Positions 9,255 to 17,860 of a DNA stretch of 64,000 nucleotides are shown piece by piece. The DNA is from Arthrobacter sp. Leaf234 (GTDB lineage: Bacteria; Actinomycetota; Actinomycetes; Actinomycetales; Micrococcaceae). Numbering within the stretch: position 1 is the stretch's first letter; each line of letters begins with the position of its first letter. The stretch is taken from contig NZ_LMLU01000008.1 of assembly GCF_001422665.1 (NCBI RefSeq), forward strand, positions 115,147 through 179,146, read 5' to 3'. The position numbers and the translations under genes are program-made. The notes beneath the pieces are model-generated. The model searched no databases, was not told where the DNA came from, and worked only from the letters and a program-made list of their open reading frames with translations.

Positions 9255-9269
9255 CCCGGCGTCGGGTCA
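9252..9269. terminator. hairpin enclosing two convergent stop codons
   Basis: Perfect 7-bp arms TGACCCG and CGGGTCA with a GCGT loop. The left arm begins with the peptidase TGA and the right arm ends with the complement of the acyl-CoA dehydrogenase stop, so one short hairpin serves both gene ends. Confidence 0.45.
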
Positions 9270-10457
9270 GACGAAGGCGGCGATCCCCGTGATGGACCTG
9301 CCGACCACGAGAGTGTTGATCTCCTGCGTGCCCTCGTAGGAGTAGACGGCTTCGGCGTCGGAGAAGATCTTCGCCATCTCGTAGTCGGCCACGATCCCGT
9401 TCCCGCCGAGGATGTTCCGGCCGGCCGCGACGCTCTCGCGCATGCGGGCGGTCGTGAACGCCTTCGCCAGCGCCGACTGCTCGTCCTTCGCCTGACCCGC
9501 ATCCTCTAGCTGCGACAGACGCACCATCATCCCCATCGAACTCATCGCGTTACCGAGGATCTGCACGAGTTGCTGCTGGATGAGCTGGAAACTGGCGATG
9601 GGCCGGCCGAATTGCTCGCGCTCGACGGCGTACCGGCGGGCGACGTCGAATGCGGCGAGTTGCTGGCCGACGGCCTGCCAGCCGACCGCGAGCCTCGTCA
9701 CCTTGAGCACCTTGTTGGTGTCCCTGAAACTGTTCGCGCCCTTGAGGTGGAAGTCGTCGGAGATGACGACGTCGTCCAGCACGATATCCGCGTTCTCGAC
9801 GATCCGCAGGGCGATCTTGTTCTCGATCTTCGTCGAGGAGAAGCCCGGTGTCTTCGTGTCGACCAGGAACCCCTTGACCTGGTTGTCCGCGACGTCGCGG
9901 GCATAGATGACCACCCAGTCGGAGAAGGTCGCGTTGCCGATCCAGCGCTTGGCGCCGTTGAGGACCCAGGAGTTCCCGTCCCGGCGTGCCGTGGTCCGGG
10001 TTCCTCCCGCGACATCGGACCCACCGAGCGGTTCCGTCAGGCCGAAGGCGCCGATCTTCTTCAGCGCGTAGATGTCGGGCAGCCACTCCTCCTGCTGCTC
10101 CTTCGACGCCAGGGCTTCGATGGATCCGGTGAACAGACCGTCGTGCACGCCGAGGAACGTGGCGATCGAGGTGTCCGCGCGGGTGAACTCGGCGTGGGTG
10201 ATCCCGGCGAAGAGGTTGGAGTAGCCCTGCCGGTACACCGGGCTCACGGGATCCAGTTCGGCGATCCTCGGGATGAGCTGCTGGGGGAAGGAGCCCTGGT
10301 TCCACCACTCCACCGCGTGCGGCCGGACTTCGGCGGTCAACCAGGACCGGATCTCCTCGAGCCGGGAGCGCTCCTTGTCGGACAGCAGCTCCTCGAACGC
10401 GTAGAAGTCGCCGTCCGCATACGGCAGGTTGTTGATGTCGATCGACGTCTTGCTCAT
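9267..10457 (-). CDS. acyl-CoA dehydrogenase
   Basis: FAD-dependent oxidation of an acyl-CoA to the enoyl-CoA. The 396-residue protein has the family blocks GAFGLTEPLGGSDVAG (substrate/FAD loop), WVLNGAKRWIGNA, and the C-terminal YSYEGTQEINTLVVGR with the catalytic Glu of YEGT. The overall pattern, including RWIGNATFSDW, resembles the glutaryl-CoA or short-chain group; substrate is not certain. The start ATG (MSKTSIDINN) has GAGG about 9 bases upstream. It stands alone on its strand, convergent with the peptidase gene, and a perfect palindrome lies 84 bases before its start. Confidence 0.93.
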   Translation of the reverse strand: MSKTSIDINNLPYADGDFYAFEELLSDKERSRLEEIRSWLTAEVRPHAVEWWNQGSFPQQLIPRIAELDPVSPVYRQGYSNLFAGITHAEFTRADTSIATFLGVHDGLFTGSIEALASKEQQEEWLPDIYALKKIGAFGLTEPLGGSDVAGGTRTTARRDGNSWVLNGAKRWIGNATFSDWVVIYARDVADNQVKGFLVDTKTPGFSSTKIENKIALRIVENADIVLDDVVISDDFHLKGANSFRDTNKVLKVTRLAVGWQAVGQQLAAFDVARRYAVEREQFGRPIASFQLIQQQLVQILGNAMSSMGMMVRLSQLEDAGQAKDEQSALAKAFTTARMRESVAAGRNILGGNGIVADYEMAKIFSDAEAVYSYEGTQEINTLVVGRSITGIAAFV

Positions 10458-10540
10458 GGTATTCGCCTCACTCCGGTCGGCGGCGACCGGCACTCTCACT
10501 CGACCATGCTGTCCGCGTGGTGGGCGCGTGCTGCGCTCGA

Positions 10541-10570
10541 GCCCTATGTTACCCGCCAGTAACATAGGGC
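10541..10570. promoter_or_regulatory. perfect 12-bp inverted repeat, candidate operator
   Basis: Arms GCCCTATGTTAC and GTAACATAGGGC, spacer CCGCCA, centred about 98 bases upstream of the acyl-CoA dehydrogenase start. The TGTTAC-N6-GTAACA core has the size and symmetry of TetR-family operators that control acyl-CoA genes. No regulator gene is next to it, so the binding protein is unknown. Confidence 0.55.
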
Positions 10571-10696
10571 GCCAGTGGAGGCACATACCCCTGAGGCAAG
10601 GATCCGAGGGAGGGAAGAGGCGTCGCAACGCAGAATGCGCCACCTCCGCGGAGATGGCGCATTCGGGTCAGGGTCGCCGATCACTCCGACGATGCG

Positions 10697-10770
10697 TAGG
10701 GCTGCTGGGGCTTGAACCCAGGACAAACGGATTATGAGTCCGCTGCTCTAACCAGCTGAGCTACAGCCCC
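10697..10770 (-). tRNA. tRNA with CAU anticodon (Ile2 or elongator Met)
   Basis: A full 74-base cloverleaf: acceptor GGGGCTG pairing CAGCCCT (G1-U72 wobble), D-arm with AGCTCAGCTGGTTAGAGC, anticodon loop CTCATAA, T-loop TTCAAGC, discriminator A73, no encoded CCA. The anticodon is CAU. It is an elongator type, not initiator. The stretch GAGCAG..GACTCATAATC resembles E. coli ileX, so a lysidine-modified tRNA-Ile2 is possible; tRNA-Met is the alternative. Confidence 0.93.
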
Positions 10771-10873
10771 CTGGGGCTGTCCACCCCTGGTGGCGACCGT
10801 CGGGCCGTCTCCGGACCCCGGTCGCGGCTCCCATTGTAGACAGACGGCGGCAGCCGTCCCGGTGCGACGCCGG

Positions 10874-12097
10874 TCAGGATCCCGCGGCGGCGCGTTGCGC
10901 CTCGCTGGGATGGTCGCTCGACAGGGTGCCGTAGTACAGGCCCTCGAAGGTCTCGAGCGTCGTGGTGATGTCATGCCTGCGCACGAGGTCACGGCTCGCC
11001 GCCCCCATCGTCCGCTGGTCCTCGGACGACTGTTCGAGGATCTCGGTGATGCGGCGGCCCAACTCATCGGAATCACCGGGGGTGAACAGGTACCCGTTCT
11101 CACCGTCGGACACCAGATGGGGCAACGCCATCGCATTCGCGAGGAGCACGGGGGTGGAAGCGGACATCGCCTCGAGCGTGACGAGTGACTGCAGCTCGGC
11201 TGTGCCCGGCTGGCAGAAGAGCGATGCGCGGATGTAGCTCAGGCGCAGTTCGTCGTCGTCGATCAGTCCCCGGAAGGTGACGCGATCGCTGATCCCGAGG
11301 CGAGCAGCCTGCGCCTGGAGCGCGGGCTTGACCTCGCCCCCACCGACGATCTCCAACCGCACGCGGAGATGCTGCGGCGTCTTCGCGACGGCATCGATGA
11401 GGACGTCGACGTGCTTCTCCTCGGCGAGCCTGCCGACGAACAGGACCGTGGGGTCCTCGTGCGGCTGGACCGTCTCCCCCGGCTGCACCTCGTAGGCAGC
11501 GGAGTCGATGCCGTTGCTGACAGCCAGGACCTCGCGCAGGAAGGCGTGGTCGTGCATAGCCTTGGCCGCGAGGGGCGTGGGGGTGGTGACCGCGGCGGCC
11601 TTGCCCATCACCTTGCCCATGTCCTTCCACGAGTTCCTGGCGATGACCCGTTTGAGCCACGCGGGGAACGGCAGGAACGGGTTGAGGTTCTCCGGCATGA
11701 AGTGGTTCGTCGCCACCACGCGGATGCCGCGCTTCACCGCCTCGTAGAGGGTGTACTCCCCCACCATGTAGTGGCACTGGATGTGGACGACGTCGGGCTG
11801 GACCTGGTCGAACAGCAGGCTGATGTCCCGCTTGATCTCCCAGGGGTAGCAGATACGCCAGTAGTCGTGCGTCGGTACGCTGTGCGAGCGGAGACGGTGC
11901 ACGGTCCAGTCGCCACCGGGTTCCGTGTAGCTCCTGCCGTTGGAGACGCCCGGTGCGAGGACATGGACGGAGTGGCCTCGACCCGTCATCCCCTTCGCGA
12001 GCCGGTACCCGAACTGCGCTGCACCGTTCACGTTGGGCGGATAGGTGTCCGCGGCGATCAGGATGGTCAGAGGCTTGTGGTCGGCCTGGTAACTCAC
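10874..12097 (-). CDS. family 4 glycosyltransferase
   Basis: A 407-residue GT-B fold enzyme. The N-terminal domain has the glycine-rich start ILIAADTYPPNVNGAAQFGYRLAKGM and PDVVHIQCHY; the C-terminal domain has VLFVGRLAEEKHVDVLIDA and the donor-binding region LEAMSASTPVLLANAMALPHLV..GENGYLF (GT4 E-x7-E type). It probably transfers a sugar from a nucleotide-sugar or polyprenyl donor to a lipid or glycan. The neighbouring CDP-alcohol phosphatidyltransferase makes a glycolipid role plausible, but the acceptor cannot be read. Start is GTG with an AGGGGATC site. Confidence 0.9.
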   Translation of the reverse strand: MSYQADHKPLTILIAADTYPPNVNGAAQFGYRLAKGMTGRGHSVHVLAPGVSNGRSYTEPGGDWTVHRLRSHSVPTHDYWRICYPWEIKRDISLLFDQVQPDVVHIQCHYMVGEYTLYEAVKRGIRVVATNHFMPENLNPFLPFPAWLKRVIARNSWKDMGKVMGKAAAVTTPTPLAAKAMHDHAFLREVLAVSNGIDSAAYEVQPGETVQPHEDPTVLFVGRLAEEKHVDVLIDAVAKTPQHLRVRLEIVGGGEVKPALQAQAARLGISDRVTFRGLIDDDELRLSYIRASLFCQPGTAELQSLVTLEAMSASTPVLLANAMALPHLVSDGENGYLFTPGDSDELGRRITEILEQSSEDQRTMGAASRDLVRRHDITTTLETFEGLYYGTLSSDHPSEAQRAAAGS

Positions 12098-12145
12098 GCG
12101 TGGATCCCCTACGTCGGTGTGCTGGTCGAAACTGGTTCTCTCGGG

Positions 12146-13021
12146 TCAGCGCTGGCGCTTGACCACGTCGGGGTGGTGGCGGGACAGCGCGACGACCCCA
12201 ACAATAGCAACGAGGGCCGCCGCACCCATGCCCAGGGCGGTGACGGTGCGCACGTCCGGCTGCAGTTCCTCGAGGATCGTGATGCCCACGGCGATGCCGA
12301 CGATGGGGTCGATCACGGTGAGTCCGGCGATGACGAGATCCGGGGGTCCGGTGGCGTAGGCGCTCTGCACGAACCAGGCTCCCAGCGCTGCGGCCGCGAT
12401 GAGCGCCACCAGGCTCAGCGGCGGGACGCTGAGCAGGAAGCGCCCGTTCGGATCGAGCAGATGCCCGGCGACCAGCTTGGTGAGGACCGCGACGAAACCG
12501 AACAGCACCCCGGCGCCGAGGATGTAGGCGAAGGCGTTGAGCCGGTGCCGTCCGACGACGGCGAGCGATCCGAACATCGCGACCGCCGCCCCCAGCAGGA
12601 GCACGACGGAGAGTTCCTGCGCCGGATCGACGGAGTGGTTCTCGCGCGTCACGTTCACGGCGAGGATCACGAACAGGGCGCTGCCGGTGACGCAGGCCGT
12701 GATGGCTGCGACGGTCGGCCGGTTGATGCGGATGCCCTGGTCCCGCGAGTTGACGACGGTGGTGATCACGAGCGCGATCGCCCCGATGGGCTGCACGACC
12801 GTCAGGCTCGCGAGCGTCAGCGCGACGACATTGAGGGACGTGCCGGCACCGAGCAGGAGGAGCCCGAAGATCCAGCGCCGGTTGGTGAGCAGCCGCATGA
12901 GCCCGGAACTGCTCAGTGACAGCCCGCCGGTGTTCGCACGGACGGCGCTGCCCTGGCGCTGCGCTCCGAACGCGAGGAAGACAGCGCCCAGCAGGGCGAG
13001 CCCGATGGCTAGGAGGGGCAC
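12146..13021 (-). CDS. DMT-superfamily permease
   Basis: A 291-residue protein with about nine to ten hydrophobic segments in two EamA-like halves (LLAIGLALLGAVFLAFGAQRQG at the start; DPIVGIAVGITILEEL near the end). The pattern with SLNVVALTLASLTVVQPIGAIALVITT resembles the DMT/NIPA-like group in Actinobacteria. Substrate unknown. The start is GTG, overlapping the end of the preceding phosphatidyltransferase gene by 13 bases, so the two genes are coupled. No clear ribosome site of its own. Confidence 0.85.
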   Translation of the reverse strand: MPLLAIGLALLGAVFLAFGAQRQGSAVRANTGGLSLSSSGLMRLLTNRRWIFGLLLLGAGTSLNVVALTLASLTVVQPIGAIALVITTVVNSRDQGIRINRPTVAAITACVTGSALFVILAVNVTRENHSVDPAQELSVVLLLGAAVAMFGSLAVVGRHRLNAFAYILGAGVLFGFVAVLTKLVAGHLLDPNGRFLLSVPPLSLVALIAAAALGAWFVQSAYATGPPDLVIAGLTVIDPIVGIAVGITILEELQPDVRTVTALGMGAAALVAIVGVVALSRHHPDVVKRQR

Positions 13022-13632
13022 GACTGCTGCTCGGCCTGCTCCAGCCGGTACTTGCGGTGCGCCGCCGTGAAGTAGGCGTAGAACGCGATCAGGTGCAGGA
13101 CGCAGCCTGCGGCGAGCAGCCCCTGCGCGACCACGAGGAGCCACTCCTGACCGAAACCCTCGACGTGGTGGAGCAGCAGTAGCGGCGCACCCACCAGCAG
13201 CAGTGCCGTCCGGATCTTCCCGACGGTGAGGACCGGCAGGTGCAGGGGACCGCGGAAGAGGATCAGCGCGTTGACGATGATGATGACGTCCGGGATCACG
13301 ATGGTCCAGACGAGCCAGGCCGGCGCGATGCCGGCGATCACGAAGGTCACCGCGACGACGATGAGCGCTGTGCGATCCGCCACGGGATCGAGCCAGGTGC
13401 CGATCACCGACACCTGGTTCAGTCGCCGGGCCACGTAGCCGTCCACCCAGTCCGTGCCACCCATGACCACCAGGGTGATCACCGCGGCTCCGAAACGCTG
13501 CTCCGCGATGAACCAGACGAACAGGGGGACTCCGAGGAACCGCACCACCGTGATGAAGTTCGGCAGGGTCCACGCCGTCGACAGCGCCACGCCCTCGCTG
13601 CCGGGCTGTGCGCCCGCGCCGATCAATCTCAT
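13009..13632 (-). CDS. CDP-alcohol phosphatidyltransferase
   Basis: Transfers a phosphatidyl group from CDP-diacylglycerol to an alcohol in phospholipid synthesis. The 207-residue membrane protein has the family signature D-G-x2-A-R-x8-G-x3-D-x3-D intact (DGYVARRLNQVSVIGTWLDPVAD), with about five to six membrane helices around it. The start (MRLIGAG) was preferred to an ATG 7 codons earlier because GGAGG sits 8 bases before it. The alcohol (glycerol phosphate, inositol phosphate or a phosphatidyl group for cardiolipin) cannot be fixed by eye. Confidence 0.9.
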   Translation of the reverse strand: MRLIGAGAQPGSEGVALSTAWTLPNFITVVRFLGVPLFVWFIAEQRFGAAVITLVVMGGTDWVDGYVARRLNQVSVIGTWLDPVADRTALIVVAVTFVIAGIAPAWLVWTIVIPDVIIIVNALILFRGPLHLPVLTVGKIRTALLLVGAPLLLLHHVEGFGQEWLLVVAQGLLAAGCVLHLIAFYAYFTAAHRKYRLEQAEQQSCPS

Positions 13633-13756
13633 CACCCGTGCCTCCCCTCCCATTATGCACAGGAAGCGGCCCCTCCCCCGTGACGTCCGCGGACTGCAGC
13701 GGTTCGTCGGGGGTGAGGGGCCGCCGGGGTGGAGCCGGAGCGCTGGTGGGCTCTCG

Positions 13757-14581
13757 CTACCTGCTGAGCAGCCGGCGCAACAGGACGAGCATCGCGGCGA
13801 CGGAACCCGCGAGGACGCTCAGCGGCTTCCAGCGATCCGCGAGCGTCGTGTTGTGCGCGACGTCGCGGCGCACGGCGACGGCGGCGACGCGCCCGCTACC
13901 GGACCCGCCGGATGCGGCGCCGGTGGTCGATCCACCCTTGTCCGAGCGGTGCTTCGCCCCGTTCAGGCGTGCCTTGACGTCGACGCGGGCGCCGAGTGAG
14001 TCCCTCGCGTCGGCGATGTGCGTCCGGCGTTCACCCGAGCGGCCGCGCAGTTCCTCGTAGGACGGCGCCGGCTCCTTGGGCTTGGCGTCCTTCGCCTCGT
14101 CCTTGCGGTCCTTCTCGGCCTTGTCCTCCTTCGGCTTCTTGACGTCCAGCGTGGCGGGATCGAAGCTCCGGCCCTCCTTGAGGACGCCGAGGTCGTGGCG
14201 GATTCCGCGGATCGCGTCCTCGGGGATCAGCGGAAGCTGCTTCTTGAGCCGGGAGACGCCGATCAGGGCCAGGACGCCCCCGATCACCAGGAAGAGGGCG
14301 GCGACCAGGAGAGCGGCCAACCAGGCGGGCATGACCTCGGCGAGGCCCATGATGGCGGCCACCACGAGCGCGACGGCGAAGAACAGCACGAAGACGAGCG
14401 CGACGACCAGGAAAGCGGCGGCGATCCCTGCCTTGATGCCCTTCCGCTTCATCTGCTGCAGGGCGATCGATATCTCGTCACTGACCTGCCGCGGTGTCAG
14501 GCGTGCCAGGAGCTTGATGAGACCGAAGAGCGAGAGCGAGCCCGTGGACCGCTTGCCGCGCGTACTGGCCGAGCTGTTCAT
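13757..14581 (-). CDS. holin-like membrane protein (phage holin superfamily III type)
   Basis: A 274-residue protein. Residues about 12-45 form an amphipathic part (LFGLIKLLARLTPRQVSDEISIAL), followed by two strong helices at about 52-78 and 85-110. A long charged Lys/Glu linker follows (KPKEDKAEKDRKDEAKDAKPKEP), and a short C-terminal hydrophobic segment near 250-270. The N-terminal half matches the actinobacterial DUF1469 or holin-X group, chromosomal proteins named for fold rather than phage function. No phage genes are nearby. Function unknown. ATG preceded by GGAGG. Confidence 0.75.
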   Translation of the reverse strand: MNSSASTRGKRSTGSLSLFGLIKLLARLTPRQVSDEISIALQQMKRKGIKAGIAAAFLVVALVFVLFFAVALVVAAIMGLAEVMPAWLAALLVAALFLVIGGVLALIGVSRLKKQLPLIPEDAIRGIRHDLGVLKEGRSFDPATLDVKKPKEDKAEKDRKDEAKDAKPKEPAPSYEELRGRSGERRTHIADARDSLGARVDVKARLNGAKHRSDKGGSTTGAASGGSGSGRVAAVAVRRDVAHNTTLADRWKPLSVLAGSVAAMLVLLRRLLSR

Positions 14582-14714
14582 AGGCCCTGCCTCCATTCGT
14601 AGGTTGTGTGCTGGACATTGGCTGAACCAAAATTACCATCGGGACGTTGCCATGGTTCCGCTTCGACGGACGCGCGGGCAAGGGGACCCCGTGCCGCCCC
14701 GATGAGGTAGTGCG

Positions 14715-16151
14715 TCACGAGGTGGACGCGAGCTCCGCGTTGTCCTCGAGGTCCTTTCCCGCGAACTCGGGAAGACGGGTGCGGACGAAGACGAAGGACA
14801 GCACGGCGAAGACGGTGAACGCCGCGTACATGGTCCACAGTCCGAGGTTCTCGCTCACCCACGGGAAGGTCAGGGTGACGATGAAGTTGAAGACCCAGTT
14901 GACCATCGTGGCGACTCCGAGCGCGATGGAGCGGATCCGGTTCGGGAACATCTCACCGAGCGTCACCCACATCACCGGACCCCAGGTGGCGGCGAAGAAG
15001 ATCACGAAGAGGTTCGCCCCGACGAGGGCGATCGGCCCCCAGGCGCCCGGCAGCGCGATGTCCTCCCCGGTCCCCTCTGCCTGGAAGAAGGCGAGGGTTG
15101 CTGCGAGCAGGCCGATCGCCATGCCGACCGACCCGATGAGCAGGAGCTTCCTGCGCCCGATACGGTCGACGAAGAAGATGGCGACGAAGGTCATGGCGAC
15201 GTTGATGACGGAGGTGATGACCGACGTCGTGAAGGAATCGCTCTCACTGAAGCCCACGGACTTCCAGAGCGTCGTGGAGTAGTAGAAGATCGCGTTGATG
15301 CCGACCAGTTGCTGGAGCGCTGCGATGGTGATGCCGACCCAGAGAATGGGTTGCAGTCCGAGGGCCGGCCCGCGCAGGTCGCGGTAGCTCGCGCGGTCCT
15401 CGCGCTGGAAGCTCTCCCGGATGGAGGTGATCTTGCCCGCAGTGTCCCGGACCCCGGCGACGCGGGAGAGCACCCGGGCGGCCTCGTCGTCGCGTCCGGC
15501 CCGGATGAGGAACTGCGGGGACTCGGGGATGATCAGTGCCAGGACCCCGTAGACGACCGCCGGGACGACGCCGACCAGCAGCATCCAGCGCCATGCCGAC
15601 AGCCCCCACCAGAATTCCTCCCCCGCGCCACCGGCGGCGCTCGCGAGTGAGGCATCGGACAGCAGTGCGGCGAAGATGCCGACCGTGATCGCGAGCTGCT
15701 GCACGGAGGCGAGTCCCCCGCGCCACTTCGACGGCGCTATCTCGGCGATGTAGCCGGGGACGATCACCGAGGCGATGCCGATGGCGAGGCCGCCGACCAG
15801 GCGCCACGCCATCAGGTCCCATTCGGAGAAGGCATACGCCGACCCCACCGAATTGACCGCGAACAGGAGGGCCGCGGCGACCATGACCTTCTTGCGGCCC
15901 CAGCGGTCGGCGAGCCCTCCGGCGAACCAGGCGCCCGCCGCGCAGCCGAGGAGCGTAATGGCGACCGTGAAGCCGAGGACGCTCGCGCTCAAGCCGAAGT
16001 CGGCCTGGATGGAGTCGACCGCCCCGTTGATGACCGCGGTGTCGAAGCCGAACAGGAGTCCTCCCACGGCAGCGGCGACAGTGATGCCGATGACCCTCGC
16101 CATGTGCTTCGGTGACTGCTCCGCCTGCACTCCCGCATCGTTCTCGCTCAT
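14715..16151 (-). CDS. sugar porter, MFS family
   Basis: A 478-residue 12-helix transporter. Sugar-porter marks are GGLLFGFDTAVINGA in helix 1, GGLADRWGRKK in loop 2-3, PESPQFLI after helix 6, QQLVGINAIFYYS in helix 7 and DRIGRRKLLLIG in loop 8-9. These place it with proton:sugar symporters of the XylE/GalP/GlcP type. Sugar specificity is not determined. The ATG has AGGGAG about 9 bases upstream. It is divergent from the drug-exporter gene, with a 308-base gap. Confidence 0.93.
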   Translation of the reverse strand: MSENDAGVQAEQSPKHMARVIGITVAAAVGGLLFGFDTAVINGAVDSIQADFGLSASVLGFTVAITLLGCAAGAWFAGGLADRWGRKKVMVAAALLFAVNSVGSAYAFSEWDLMAWRLVGGLAIGIASVIVPGYIAEIAPSKWRGGLASVQQLAITVGIFAALLSDASLASAAGGAGEEFWWGLSAWRWMLLVGVVPAVVYGVLALIIPESPQFLIRAGRDDEAARVLSRVAGVRDTAGKITSIRESFQREDRASYRDLRGPALGLQPILWVGITIAALQQLVGINAIFYYSTTLWKSVGFSESDSFTTSVITSVINVAMTFVAIFFVDRIGRRKLLLIGSVGMAIGLLAATLAFFQAEGTGEDIALPGAWGPIALVGANLFVIFFAATWGPVMWVTLGEMFPNRIRSIALGVATMVNWVFNFIVTLTFPWVSENLGLWTMYAAFTVFAVLSFVFVRTRLPEFAGKDLEDNAELASTS

Positions 16152-16459
16152 GGTCGTATCTCCCTGCTCGTTCGGTGTCTGATCACCCTACGTCAACCAC
16201 AAGCATGCTTAGCGAACGGGTACAACGCGCCGGTGGTGCAGCACTCCCCACCAGGTTGACGACGGTCCTAGGATGGAGGGGTATTGATTCGCCCCAGCAA
16301 CCATCTTCCCGTCGTCCGGGTCGTCGGTCCTGGGGCTCGAGCCGCTCCGCCGTCGTCGCCGGGCCGCCGCAGTCGTCGATCCGTCCGCGCTCCACCCGAC
16401 CCGTCACCGTCACGTCCCGCGTCCCCCCGCCGGTACCGACCCTCCCGTTAGGCAGCACT
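16152..16459. other. divergent promoter region between two MFS genes
   Basis: A 308-base gap serving the leftward sugar porter and the rightward exporter. It holds the 10-bp palindrome AAGCATGCTT (16201-16210) and a TTGACG hexamer at 16256-16261 that could be a -35 box for the exporter. No convincing reading frame is seen. Confidence 0.4.
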
Positions 16460-17689
16460 GTGAGCACCACCACCCATCCCGGCGACACCCTGTCCCGGCG
16501 CGAGAAGATCATCTACGTCTTCATCCTCGGCACGTTGACGGCACTCGGTCCCTTCACGATCGACCTCTACCTCCCGGCGTTCCCCGCGCTGCAGTCGGAC
16601 TTCGGCGTGCCGGAGGCCGCGGTGCAGCTGACCCTGACGGGAACGATCCTCGGCTTCGCGGGCGGACAGCTGCTCGTCGGGCCGCTCAGCGACAAGATCG
16701 GCCGCCGCCTGCCCCTCATCCTGGCCACCGCACTGCACGTCGGCGCCTCGATCGGAGCGGCGTCCTCCGAGGACATCACGATGCTCATGCTCTTCCGCGT
16801 GCTGCAGGGTGTCGGCGCTGCGGGCGGCGGCGTGGTGGCCATGGCGATGGTGCGTGACCTCTTCGGCGGCTACACCCTCGTGCGGATGCTCTCCTACATG
16901 GCGCTGGTCAACGGCATGGCGCCGATCTTCGCGCCGGTCATCGGCTCCCAGCTGCTCCTGCTGTTCCCGTGGCCGGGGATCTTCTGGTTCCTCGCGGCCT
17001 ACGGCGTGCTCGTGATCGTCGCCGTCTCGCTGTTCATCATCGAGACCCTTCCGAAGGAGAGCCGGCGGCGCTCCGGACTGACGGTGGTCGAGCGCTACAG
17101 GGTCGTCCTGAGGGACAGGATCTTCATCGGCATCCTGCTCGTGGGTGGCATGAACTTCTCCGGTCTGTTCTCCTACCTGTCCGCCTCCCCCTTCCTCTTC
17201 CAGGGTCCCTACGGGCTGAACGAGCAGCAGTACGGCCTGCTCTTCGCCATCAATTCGCTGGGCATCGTCGCGGGGGTGCAGATCAGCTCCCGCATGCTGA
17301 GGCGCGTCGGCCCGCAGTGGGTGATCGCCGGGGCGACGGTCGTGCAGCTCAGCATGGGGCTGCTCATGATCGCGTTCGACCAGCTGGGACTCGGCTTCTG
17401 GGGCACCGCACTGCCGCTGTGGTTCTACATCATGGCAACGGGCTTCATCTTCCCCTGCGTGCAGGTCCTCGCGCTGATCAACAACGGCGCCCAGGCCGGG
17501 ACGGCGGCGTCACTCCTCGGGGCCGTCACGTTCGGGTTGGCGGGAATCGTGTCGCCGCTCGTCGGGCTCCTCGGGGAGGGCATCGAGTCCGCGACACCGA
17601 TGGCGCTGGTCATGGCCTCGTGCATCGCCACGGCGATGGTGTTCCTCTGGTCGGTCGTCCGCCCGCGGACGGTGCCCGCGCTGCACTAG
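16460..17689 (+). CDS. Bcr/CflA-type multidrug efflux MFS transporter
   Basis: A 409-residue 12-helix transporter. Early residues YVFILGTLTALGPFTIDLYLPAFP and the loop PLSDKIGRR match the DHA1 Bcr/CflA subfamily, exporters of drugs such as bicyclomycin and chloramphenicol in other bacteria. Substrate here is unknown. The GTG start (VSTTTHPGDT) gives the usual length; in-frame sequence further upstream is Arg/Pro-rich and unlike any transporter. It ends convergent with the SDR gene. Confidence 0.92.
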   Translation: MSTTTHPGDTLSRREKIIYVFILGTLTALGPFTIDLYLPAFPALQSDFGVPEAAVQLTLTGTILGFAGGQLLVGPLSDKIGRRLPLILATALHVGASIGAASSEDITMLMLFRVLQGVGAAGGGVVAMAMVRDLFGGYTLVRMLSYMALVNGMAPIFAPVIGSQLLLLFPWPGIFWFLAAYGVLVIVAVSLFIIETLPKESRRRSGLTVVERYRVVLRDRIFIGILLVGGMNFSGLFSYLSASPFLFQGPYGLNEQQYGLLFAINSLGIVAGVQISSRMLRRVGPQWVIAGATVVQLSMGLLMIAFDQLGLGFWGTALPLWFYIMATGFIFPCVQVLALINNGAQAGTAASLLGAVTFGLAGIVSPLVGLLGEGIESATPMALVMASCIATAMVFLWSVVRPRTVPALH

Positions 17690-17860
17690 GACCAGAACCG
17701 GCATCGATACCGGACCGGTGCGGGACCGGACCGGACCGGACCCGGTGCCGGTAACGGAGAACGACACAGGGCACCGGGTATCTGGCGCCCTGCACCGGCG
17801 CCCGGCACCCGTGCCTGGCACCCGTGCCCTGGACATAGGCACCGGGGAACCGGCGCCGAC
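17690..17860. repeat. convergent intergenic region with ACCGG repeats
   Basis: A gap between convergent genes, rich in ACCGG pentamers (three in tandem at 17725-17739, others near 17709) and GGCACC/GGCGCC words that can form several overlapping hairpins. It probably acts as a bidirectional terminator; no gene is seen. Confidence 0.4.

Noticed and set aside
13757..14581. Holin-like protein as a sign of a prophage
   Set aside because: No integrase, structural or lysis genes are nearby and flanking genes are ordinary chromosomal ones.
16201..16210. Palindrome AAGCATGCTT as an operator of the sugar porter
   Set aside because: Only 10 bp, equal to an SphI-type palindrome plus one pair each side; too short to support without conservation data.
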